Shown piece after piece: positions 34,935 to 44,763 of a stretch of DNA of 64,000 nucleotides. How positions within the stretch are numbered: the stretch's first letter is position 1; every line of letters starts with the position of its first letter. Origin of the DNA: Yamagishiella unicocca (taxonomy: Eukaryota; Chlorophyta; Chlorophyceae; Chlamydomonadales; Volvocaceae). The translations under genes and the position numbers were made by a program. The notes under the pieces were generated by a model. That model saw only the letters and a list, made by a program, of their open reading frames with translations. It had not been told where the DNA came from and ran no database searches. Location of the stretch: the NCBI GenBank assembly GCA_003116995.1, contig BDSL01000005.1, positions 992,001-1,056,000 of the forward strand. Direction: 5' to 3'.

Positions 34935-35229
34935 TGACAGAGGTGAAGGATCGGTGCGATGGCAGCATAAGTTAACCGCGCGTGCTGTTGAGATCATTGT
35001 GGTCGCTTTCTAAAAACTATCGAGGACAAGCTGCAAAATGGGAGGTATCCAGGTTGACCGGTTGTCGTACGAGAAGGTCGTTTGATGAAGTAGAGCCAAT
35101 TGCGAGACTCGTATTATCGGCCAGACTGACTATCAATAGCTCAAGACTTTGATATGGGTTGCAGAGCAGTTAACTTCACAGGATAACACGTGCAATTTCA
35201 CCTGTTTCAAGCCTTAATACAGTTAAATC
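34935..35229. promoter_or_regulatory. Short divergent upstream region, cupin/RH47-like
   Basis: Only about 295 bp separate the cupin ATG and the helicase ATG on opposite strands. It is AT-richer than the flanking exons. Both promoters are probably here, but no element stands out. Confidence 0.4.
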
Positions 35230-38200
35230 ATGCAGATAAACATGTTTAAACTACGGCATAGCGATTGTTTGCGTGTCGTGCGGTTAAGTGGTGACGCCGC
35301 CGCGCGACCTGTGACTGCTCATGTCAGGAGTCGAAAGGTGAAAGCTGTGGTGGCCGTGGCGTCGCCCCCAGCAGTTCCTCGGGCGAACGCTGCGAATTTT
35401 GAGGCGCCTTCGGGAGCTGGGGCTGCCTCGCTTCTTGCCGCGCCGGCGGCGTCGGCCTTCTTGGACCTGGGTGTCGACCCTATGCTCGTGGTAGGCTCCG
35501 GTGGTGCATGCGAGTCGAAAGTAATATAATTGAGCTCGCGACCGAAACCTTCTGCGATTGCACTGCGACCACGTCCTTTTGGTCCATGGCCACCGTTGCC
35601 CACACGACTCCCACTCCCCTCGGTGCCGAGTCCACCTCCGCACTTATAGCTCCCCCGCTGCAATGCTTGCGCCGACCCCAAACCAAACCCAACTCCAGGA
35701 TATGCTGCCGGACATCGACGTGACGCGGCCGTCGCCCATCCAGTCTGCGGCGCTGCCAGCTATTCTATCAGGGGCCAACTGCGCGTTGCAGAGCTACACG
35801 GGTTCGGGCAAGGTAGGGCGGATGCGCTGTCTGGACAGGGGGTATGAGTGAAGCGTTTTGCTTGAAGGCGGAGGCAAAATGGGGGCTTACAGTTGGTCCG
35901 CAATAGTTATGAGGCGCCGGCCGGTCACCGACGGCTGGTTTGGCACGGTGGGGAAGGCCGGCGAGCTTGCTGGCAGCGGCGGTGGCTCGGATGGTGGGTT
36001 AGATCCGGAGTGGAAAGTACGTAAATCGACATGATGGCTGCGGGAGGAAGAATCTGTTGGAGGGCAAGGCCGACAGGTTTACTACAGTGTATATGTGCGG
36101 AGGACTGGGGTACCAGGGCCCGCTTGGTGCTACAACAGTAACGCCAGTGGTGAGGAGCGCAAGGACACTCGTCCGTACGCGATTCGCGGATTCCCTTATG
36201 TCCCCAGTACGCGACCCACATCGCCTGCGGCCTCCCCCCCCGCCGCCCCCCTCCCACGTGTAACCACGTGTCACCCTGCTCGCAGACGCTATCGTACTTG
36301 CTACCGACGCTGACGCTGGCGCTGCAGCGCGCGGAAGCGATGGCGGCGGATCCCGCCAGCCCCCGCCGCGGCGGCCTGCCGGACGTGCCCATCCAGGTGG
36401 GCAGCGGGGCCAGGCGGCGCGAAGTTGTACGATACAGTTGTACGATATACGATATAGTTGTACGATTTACGATGAGTTAAACGATATACAATGTTTACCA
36501 GGCCCGCGCAGCGAAGGGCTCGCTGTGCTGAAGGGGGAAATCCTTCAAATTGGCATCCCCGTGTCAGCCCGTTGGCGCCGTGGAGGCCTCGGAACAGACC
36601 GTGGGCAGTGGCAGGGTAGGGTCTATGGGCAGTGGCTGCGGACTGAAGCATCGCCGCCAACAGGGCAGCACCAGGGCCCATCCAGCTGACCCCACGCTGC
36701 CGGGTGTCGGCCTATGCTCCTGCTTCTACTGTCCTCTCTCCTGCCGCAAACCCAGGCCCCCACCCCGTTCCCTCCTAGTCGTGTAACCGGGTCTCATCGC
36801 TGCCCCGTTCCTCCCCGTCAGGCGCTGGTCGTGGCGCCCTCCCAGGAGCTAGCCATGCAGATCGTACGGGTGGCCAAGTCGCTGCTGCCGCCCGACGTAC
36901 GGCGCTACGCGGTGCAGCAGGTCATAGGGGGAGCCAACCCCAAGCGCCAGGCGGAGGCGCTGGCGATGATGCCGGGACCGCTGCTGGTGGTGGGTACTCC
37001 AGGTAGGGGTTTCGGAGAGGGTTTCGGAGGAGTTTTGGAGCGCGTGGCCACAGTGGTCGGACGGGTAGGGTCGATTGGCGGGAGGAGTGGCCCTGCGGGG
37101 TGCGTCGGAAGCCTACGGTACCTTAGGGCCCCTCGTGAGTGGGAGTGTTCAACTGGGGGTTACCCCGCACCCCTTGCCCTGCAACCAGGTCGGCTGGCGG
37201 AGATGATGCGCACGGGCGCGCTGCGGCTGCACCAGTGCCCCATGTTGGTACTAGACGAGGTGAGGGTGAGGGAGGGGGCCGGGGTGGGTATGTGCTGGCC
37301 CGGTTGCAGCGTCCCTCCCTCCTCACCCCATACCTCATTACGCATTATGATCCCGCTTGGGCGCCGTCCCCCACTCCGCGTATTGCGCCGAGGGCTAGGT
37401 TACCGCGGCAAACGCCAGCTCGACTGCCCGCCTTGACATGACACCATGTGCTTGCCCGCCGCCTCCCGTGTCGCTTCCCCCCTGCCCTCTCCTCCGCTGA
37501 TCATGACCTCTCTTGCTCCTATGCCGGGTGACGGCTTTCCCCGCGTCCACCCCTTCCCGCCCATAACGATGTGCCCGAAGACAATGCGCCAGCTATAATT
37601 CCCATGTCGTGTAGCCTGTCTTCATGCCCCTCCCCCCGCGCCCTCCACACGCCCCAGGCCGACCAACTTCTCGCGTCCGCATTCACAGAGGACGTGGGGC
37701 ACATTAACGACCACTGCGGCAAGCGCATAGGGCCCAAGGCGGCCCCCAACGCCGCGTACGACGGCGGCGCCACCGCCCGGCGCCAGACTGTGCTGGTCAG
37801 CGCCACACTGACACCCAGCGTGCTCAGTCGCTCGGCGCGATGGTGCCCCGACCCGCGGTTCGTGTCAGCGGGGGCGGTGCCGGCGCTGGCGGCCGCGCCT
37901 CCCACCACAGCGGCGAAGAGCGAGGACGCCGAGGTGCGGCGCTGCGGGGTATTGCGGATATGAATGTAGAGATCGTTATATGCGCCTGTTTATGTGCCGC
38001 TACCTGTAGCTTTCCTCTCATGCCCAATTGCGTCTGCGCCTGTACGCCACAGAACCCGGCCTGGGGCTGGGGCGTGCGCGGCTGGGACGGGCCCGCCTCG
38101 CCGCTGGCGCCCAAGACCCGTGGGTCGGCGGGCGGCGTGGAGGGCGGCGAGCTCATCCCCACCATGCCCCCCCAGCTGCTTCATTACTACCTGGTGGCTG

Positions 38201-40646
38201 AGCCCCGCCATAAGGTGCGTCTGGGGCGATCTGGGTCGCTGGGCGATCTGGGTCGCTGGGCGATCTGGGTCATTCGGCCCTGTCATTTTAGGAATAGTCA
38301 GAGCTCAACTGCGGCACGGTGGCATGGCCCTCATCACTCCCTCGTCTGCTGGCTTCCCAGCTCCACTTGCCTTCCCCCCCTTCTCACCCGCTGCGCCTCC
38401 CACCCGCTGCCCCGGCTGGCCCAGGTGGACACCCTCCGCCGCGCCATCCACGCGCTGGAGGTGCAGCGTGCGCTGGTGTTCATGAACTTCCAGCAGCGCC
38501 TGCAGGACGCGCAGTTCAAGCTGCAGGCGCGAGGCATGAAGGTGGGGCCGACGCGCCTCCGGAGCGGCTGGAGGGGCCGACAGGGCAGGATTGGAAAGCT
38601 GCGATTTGGGCGCCCTGGCGCGGAGGGGAGGGTTGGGTTTCGGAGCGGATGCGGGAAGCCGGGGTGCGTCCACTTGTTGCCACCCACTCTAAAACGATGG
38701 ACGAGCTGGACTGGTGCTGCGCCCGCGTTGCTATCTCGGCGCCCCTCCGCTACGCTCCTGTACCCCCGCCTCCTGCCAGTAAGGCCCCCTCTCGGCCTCC
38801 TCTCATTCCTCAACCCTCCTGTCCCCTACGCCTCTGCGCCGTACCCACGCCCCCTGCCAGGCCGCGGCCCTACACGGCGAGCTGCCTCGCCTCACTCGCT
38901 CCAACCTACTTAACGACTTCCGCCGCGGCCGTCTGCGCGCCCTGGTCGTGTCCGACGTGGCCGCCCGAGGCATCGACGTCCCCGCATGTGATGCCGTGTT
39001 CCATCTGGAGCTGCCTTCCTCCGCAGCCCACTACGCCCACCGGGCGGGCCGCACCGGCCGCCTCTCGGCAGCGATGGCGGCGCAGCAAGCGGCGGAGGCA
39101 GCGGAGGCGGCGGCGGCCGCCGCGGCGGAGGCGGGAAGCGAGGCCGGCTCGGCGCCGCCAGCGATGGCCAACGACGCGTTCATCGAGCAGGCCGCCGGGA
39201 CGGTTGTGACGGTTGTGACGCCGTCGGAGCGGTTTGTCGTCGACAAGTTGGCGCAGCAGCTGGGAGTGCCACTGCTGGTACGGCAGAAGGGAAAAAGGGG
39301 GCGGGGGACGAGTAGGTGGGGTTCAAGCAACCCGACTGTGTTTTTAGTGTTCCGATGGGGTTACAGCTCGCATTGGGGTTGGGACCCGTTGGGGTGCTGC
39401 ACCCTCTGGTACGGCGCCTGAAGCGGCCTAGGACCTTGCGCCTCGGTCGAGAAAGGGCGGCGACAGGCGGTGGTTTCGATCACGCATCAATCCCCAGTGC
39501 GACCCTCCCTGGCTCATGATCACTTTTCGCGGTTTTGCGTCACATGTGTCACCCCCTGCCCCGCCGTCCCATGGTACAGGAGGCCCACGTGTCTCACGGC
39601 AAGTTCCTGCTGGGGCCGCCTCCGGCGGGCTACAGCTTCGCCAGGGATGAGGAGAGCGACCGGACCGCTGACGCGGGGCCAAGGGGGCGCGACGGGGCCC
39701 AGCCGCCGCGGAGGGAGCGCAAGGCGGGCGCCACGCCGGCCGATGTGGGTCGGAGAGACGCTGGCGTTGAGGTATGTGCGCTGTGGTTAGCGGGGTTACA
39801 GCGGCATGGCCGACTCAGCGCCGAAGGGGCTGCTCCGCAGGCATGCTTGAGCCTCGATAGGGGGCGCGTGGGGCGTTGAGCTGTGCAGTCCGTTATGGCT
39901 TATGGGTTCTAGCCATGTGTTATGACCACAGCTGTTGGCAAAGACGGGAACGTGTTATAACCGTCTTATCGTCCGCCCCACGATCGTCCCTCAAAAAATA
40001 TCCCGTCCCCTTCGTATCCACCGTACGGTTACAGGCGTCGACAAGTGGCCGTACGCGTGGCGGCGCATCGGCGACGACGCAGTCCACGCGACCAGAGTCG
40101 GGAGCTGCGGCGGCGGGGGCGGCGCGTGGCGCGCGGGGCAAGGAGAGCAAGGAGAGCAAGTACGACATCTTGGAGGACGAGGACGATGACATCATCCTAG
40201 ACGACGACGAGTACCACGCAGGAGACGATCATGACTATGAGATTGTGGACGAGGATCTGGAGGCCTTCAAGCGCCTGCGGCCGGCGCAGCTGCGGCAGCT
40301 GAGCGCGGCGGCAGCCGCTGGCGGCGGCGGCGCCGCCGGCGAAGCTGCCGGCATTCAGCTCAAAGGAAAGCGCAAGCAGCGGACAATCCTGCCCAGCCTT
40401 GATCCCGCCCGCGACGGCTCCTCGGCCGGTCGGCCGGCCGCTGGCCGGGGCCCTCCAGGCAGGGCGCATGGGCGCGAGGACGGGCTGAGGCAGGCGCGCA
40501 AGCAGCAAGACGTGGAGAGGCCCCACGGGTCGTCCCGCGCCGAGGTAATGGAGGAGCTGCGGCGGGAGCTGGCGGAGCTCAAGGCGGATAAGGACAAGGA
40601 AAAGAAGCAAGGGCAGTGGCAGGGGCGCGGCGGCAAAGGGGAGTAG
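35230..40646 (+). CDS. RH47: RH47/ISE1-type organellar DEAD-box RNA helicase
   Basis: Eleven phase-compatible exons: 35230-35490, 35699-35812, 36286-36396, 36822-37002, 37189-37259, 37658-37933, 38053-38214, 38425-38541, 38861-39277, 39580-39771 and 40035-40646 (about 837 residues). Motifs in order: PSPIQSAALPAIL (Q motif), SYTGSGKT (motif I, split between exons 2 and 3), VVAPSQELAMQI (Ia), VIGGANPKRQ, TPGR (Ib, split between exons 4 and 5), LDEADQLL (II, split after DE), VSATL (III), ALVFMNF (IV), VVSDVAARGIDVP (V) and HYAHRAGRTGR (VI). HYYLVAEPRHKVDTLRRAIH and ALHGELPRLTRS match plant RH47/ISE1, a mitochondrial helicase linked to plasmodesmal trafficking in land plants. The N-terminus (FKLRHSDCLRVVRLSGDAAA) is a plausible organellar targeting sequence. 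The C-terminal exon is acidic then basic (DEDDDIILDDDEYH; ELAELKADKDKEKKQ) and extends past the helicase core. The organelle cannot be decided from sequence alone. Confidence 0.85.
38224..38270. repeat. 17-bp tandem repeat in an RH47-like intron
   Basis: Nearly three copies of GGGCGATCTGGGTCGCT, starting at 38224, 38241 and 38258, just after the donor at 38214. Confidence 0.93.
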
Positions 40647-41126
40647 GACGGCGCCAGCGGACGCGAGTCAGCAGGCAGGGGGGGGGTGCGAGAAGACCCG
40701 GTTACAAGCAGGGGGGGTGGCAGGCAGGGGGAGCGGCATAAGGACCCGGTTACACGATCGGCAGAAGGGGCGGTGCCTTGAGCCGCTGGTGCTTGGGCGA
40801 TGGAACGGTGTCAGTAGGGCGCTGACCGGCTGGCTGGCATGCATTGAGCAGCATTTAAGCGCTGGCCTGACAGATGCTTGGGTAACGTCGTGAGAGTGAT
40901 CAGCAGTGTCTGTCCGCTTCGGCCGTTGGTTACGCTGTGGCTCATGCCAAACGCATTTCGGGCAATCCGTGAACTTATTGATACTACTGGTATCGCAACT
41001 GGTGGGCGTAGGTAGAAAAGACACATAGAGCTTGAGGGATTGTGATGCGGCGTTGCGGGAAAGCGCACGGGTGAAGTACTTGTAGAAGTGGGGAGGCAAG
41101 ACCGGTTCACGGCTGCAACAGGATCG

Positions 41127-41131
41127 TGTAA
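41127..41131 (+). terminator. TGTAA polyadenylation-type signal, RH47-like gene
   Basis: TGTAA about 480 bp after the helicase stop codon, in a convergent interval. Assigned by position. Confidence 0.4.
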
Positions 41132-41439
41132 CGTCTTGAGAGGCGAAGCGGAAACTCATTTGCACGTCACGAAACGGATGCAGGGTAATAACCATATTAC
41201 GCAACCATCTGACCCTATCCGACTTCGTACAATTGGCTGCAGAGAAACCATTGAACGACGATCAGACTATAGTGCAATATCTGTCGTTGCTGTTAGGGTT
41301 ACTATATGGACGTGTTATTTACTATATAGATATGTTACCGTAGGTCCCTGTAAGTGGTGACTGGGTAACACCACTGGCCACCACTAAAATCACGTGGGGT
41401 GCAAATCACATTGGGCCCGCAGGACAGCGGGGGTAATGT

Positions 41440-41444
41440 TTACA
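41440..41444 (-). terminator. TGTAA polyadenylation-type signal, small respiratory protein gene
   Basis: The minus strand reads TGTAA here, about 270 bp beyond the stop at 41716 of the leftward gene. Confidence 0.45.
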
Positions 41445-41715
41445 TGAAGCGGGCAAAGTCCAAGAAGCTGCGTGTTCCTGCCTATCTATTTGCCCGTCGG
41501 TATGGTCACCTAACCTAAACGTCACAACAGCCCAGCCCGGGCCTGCACCGAAACCCCAGCGGACCGAAATACCCACCGGCCACGTTTTTGACGGAAAATA
41601 CAAGCCCACGCATCCCCTCCACACTCGTGATCATGTTTGAGCTAAGCCAAGCGTTGAGCATTTTTGCGGAGCAACGCACACTGCGGCGTAACACCGCAAC
41701 GACCGCCGAAGACGC

Positions 41716-42370
41716 TTAGGCCTTCAGCTTGCTCTGCTGCCACCAGACAGCGAAGACTGGAATACCCAAGCCAACGGTGTAAGTGGCACCCAAGTAGCCG
41801 TAAAACTTGTTCCAGAAGTTGGGAATCTGCGAGGGCAATCAAAGCACAATCACATTGGCAGGGCTTTCCGACAACGGGCAACACCACCACCGCGGAAAAG
41901 GCTTTAACATTTGATAGTCCATGACATGCATGCTAAGTGCTCCTTATGACAACAGAAGGCGGCCGTGCTTCCGGCATTCGCTGCGGGACGTTCATACCAC
42001 CAAGCGGTACACGCCGCTTACCTTCTCTGGCGCCAAGTAGTGGGGGCCATGCTCGTAGTCCTGTGAAGTAACAGCAACGAGGGAACAGCATGTTCTCGTG
42101 GGGCTGTCTGCTCCATCATAGGCTCGTCATTCCTCAAGACGACGACTGGCTTGTTGGCCCCACAACAATCACAGGAAACAGCTATATGTGCGGTATAGCG
42201 TGCAGACTTACGTAGGAGTACCCGGGGCGCAGACCATGGTGCCCATCGCCATAAACAATCTCCTCGTGGCTGTACTTCTCAGCGCCCTTCTTAACCGGGC
42301 TGCCGGTCTTCAGGCCGCGCGTAAGCCGCGGCACCTGCTGCGACAGGCGCCGGATAGCCGACTGCGACAT
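41716..42370 (-). CDS. Small single-span protein, probable mitochondrial respiratory subunit
   Basis: Three phase-0 exons, 42370-42212, 42060-42022 (13 codons) and 41826-41716, give 102 residues. The N-terminus is a basic amphipathic presequence (MSQSAIRRLSQQVPRLTRGL), followed by a His/Gly-rich stretch ending GHHGLRPGYSYDYEHGPHYL, then KIPNFWNKFYGYLGATY. One membrane span (GATYTVGLGIPVFAVWW) leads to a short basic tail (QQSKLKA). This layout fits small nuclear-encoded inner-membrane subunits; the GP...PNFWNKF...VWWQQSK pattern faintly recalls cytochrome c oxidase subunit 7c, but a complex I accessory subunit is equally possible. Its gene starts about 430 bp from the divergent gene at 42804. 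Confidence 0.65.
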
Positions 42371-42803
42371 TGTGTGGCACGAATACCGGAACCCCCAAAA
42401 ATGCAGCACCGGACACGAATTACCAACGCGGGTAGCTAGAGGACTTGTCCTAACGCCTTCTATACTTCCCCAGAATGGTGCTGCCCATGTGAAAACAAGT
42501 ATGGACCGCCTCTGTACGGCAATTGTTCTCGCCGGCTAGGGCTGCAAAGATGACAACGCATACATCCTTACAGCAAAGTCCACGTTAAGATCACGTAACA
42601 GTATACAAGTGGGGACCCGTAGTCAAAACTTGTGGAAGCAGCCCACTCCCCTGTTTCAACTTAGGCCGTATAATGGCACAGCAAAAGGCTACCGGATTCT
42701 CTAGTAAGGTCCTCGGACTCCGATTCATGCAGGTGGGCCTGCTACTGGAAGTAGAGATGCTGACACAGTTTTACACATTGCCAATGGCGTCCTTGGGGAG
42801 CGA

Positions 42804-43659
42804 ATGTCTAATTTGCGATCCGCCACCGCTTTGACACCATGTATGCAGCGAGCGGCAGAGAAACGGAAACTAGAAGAAGACGCCACAGCAGCGGCAGCAG
42901 TTGCGGAGGCGGCGACCGGCGCGGACGCCGAGGCTGCTCCGTGGCAGGTGGGGTCAGGCACCGCACGGCGTCTGTGCACGCGTCGCAAACCACGTCCCCG
43001 AAGCCACCTACGCGACTGCAGCACACATGCCGAATTACCATGGGCTGCACACGTGCCCAGCGACCTCCCGCCCACTACCCCGACCCATGCCCGGCATCCC
43101 TGCCCGCAACTCGCAGACCGCCGAAGTATCGGCCAACGACCCCTCGTGGCCACAGCCTTCCACGTCAGGACGCTGCATCGTCACCTATGAGCCGACACCC
43201 GTGCCCGGGCTTACAGCGCGCTCAGGGCGAATGACGTTCGGGCCAGGGGTTGCCAAGCGACAAGATGCACCGCAGGCTGTGGCGCCTGCTGGTGGAGAAG
43301 CGTCACCCACAGGCGCCCCGTCGGGCTCACAGCCGTCCATCAGCGACGCAGACATGGCACAGGCGTTCCGGAAGCCGGGGGAAATGCGAGCGTGGCAGCC
43401 ATCCAACTTGCGGATATACGATGTAGCTGGTGCTGCTGGTGGGGCCACCGGTGGTGCTGCTACCAATGCTGATGGCGGCAGCGCGGCCAACAGCAAACCC
43501 GGCAAGCCGCAGCAAGGGAACGCAGCGGCGGGTGCAAAGAAGCCAGCAGTGTCCGGCGGGTCGGGAGCCTCCAACACAGTCGGGAAGGGCTTCCAAGCGC
43601 CACCACAACCGGCCAACGCATTTGCACCACTGCGGGCGCCCAAGCGCCCAAAGAGCTGA
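42804..43659 (+). CDS. Unrecognised Ala/Gly/Pro-rich protein
   Basis: Two phase-0 exons, 42804-42947 and 43117-43659, give about 228 residues. The start MSNLRSATALTPCMQRAAEK is followed by a charged helix (RKLEEDATAAAAVAE). The central part has GRCIVTYEPTPVPGLTARSG, then RMTFGPG, then FRKPGEMRAWQPSNLRIYDV, which look like short conserved linear segments between disordered stretches. The C-terminus is Gly/Ala/Lys-rich and ends APLRAPKRPKS, a possible nuclear localisation signal. I do not recognise the family. Good splice phase, a divergent partner and a TGTAA at 43854-43858 support it as a real gene. It converges with MED22, with only 233 bp between stop codons. Confidence 0.55.
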
Positions 43660-43853
43660 AGGGACACCAACTGGACTGAGAGGACGTCTTGGCTGTAGTT
43701 TAATACCCGTGTACGTGCAGCTGGTTGGATTGGCAGGTGGCTGATGGGGTACGGAGGTGTTGTTGAATATGACAGGTGGTCACTGGTGGGTTCCCGGGGG
43801 CAGGCGTTCACGGCGTGTCCAGGCAGCCGTCATGAAGCCGGTGTGATGGAAGA

Positions 43854-43858
43854 TGTAA
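43854..43858 (+). terminator. TGTAA polyadenylation-type signal, 42804 gene
   Basis: TGTAA about 195 bp after the stop at 43659 and 35 bp before the convergent MED22 stop. Confidence 0.5.
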
Positions 43859-43892
43859 ATGACAGCGGCATGGCGCTGGGCTCCATCGTGCG

Positions 43893-44484
43893 TCACTTGC
43901 GGTGTCCCGCGTGGGTCTCGAGGGCTAGTGAACAGAGTTCACGAAGCTGCTCGCTCACGCCACTTTCGGTGGGCCGGCCCTTGAACTTGGAGCTGTAATA
44001 ACTCTCCTCCAGCTGTCCTAGCAGCTCCTGAGCCTCAGCCTTGATTCCCCCTATCTTGGCCGTGATGGTATCGTCAGCCCGCTGCATCTGGCTCTTAACG
44101 GCACGGGCATTGCCGATCTGGGTCGTATGATCGCTCAGTGCAGCGGCCTTCTTCAATTCAGCGATGTTGTGGAGACACATGTATGCTGAGAAGAGCAGTT
44201 TCTCTGCCAGCACCTCCTGCAAGTCACCTGCACGAGTTTGCGCCCACAAGTGCAAGTTAAATACCCGCCTCCAATGCATACGCACGCACATAGTTCATCA
44301 TGGCGTTGAGAAGCAAGTATGATGGCAGCTGCGGCCCACCTGGCACTTTGCGCTCTCGCGACGCCGACAGCTCGTCTGCAGACTCATCCGGAATCCTGGA
44401 TGCCTTTACCAGATCTGTGAAGTTCAAGACCATCTTATTGAGCTGCTCATCTAGCTGAGACCAGGTGTTGCCCTCAAGCGACAT
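43893..44484 (-). CDS. MED22: Mediator complex subunit 22
   Basis: Two exons, 44484-44340 and 44227-43893, join in phase through a split Gly codon and give about 159 residues. The family pattern is clear: WSQLDEQLNKMVLNFTDLVK and ASRIPDES at the start, EVLAEKLLFSAYMCLHNIAE in the middle (the helix that packs in the Mediator head), then long coiled-coil helices, and EAQELLGQLEESYYSSKF near the C-terminus, equivalent to the ELEEEYYSS end of the core in animal MED22. The protein belongs to the head module, which contacts RNA polymerase II. Length is normal for the family. An upstream ATG at 44502 would add six residues. It is divergent from the DCAF6-like gene with about 280 bp between starts. 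Confidence 0.88.
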
Positions 44485-44763
44485 TGTGTAGTTATGCGGC
44501 AAGTTTTCAAGCGCTGTTGAAGCAATATACGTGATAGGGCTAATTGTAATCAGGAATTATGCATGTTATAAGGATTTTTTTATCACAAGGCGTTTCTTTG
44601 CATTGCCCTATTCTCCGTACCGGTGTTCTTCCTTTTACCATGCTATCCTGTTGGCTGGTACAGCCTGTCCCTTACACACAAGGTTTCGGCACGCCGATGG
44701 CACAGCATCTGATCCTTTAAGGGATGGATTTAAACGTCAAACTCCGAGTCGAACCCACTTGAC

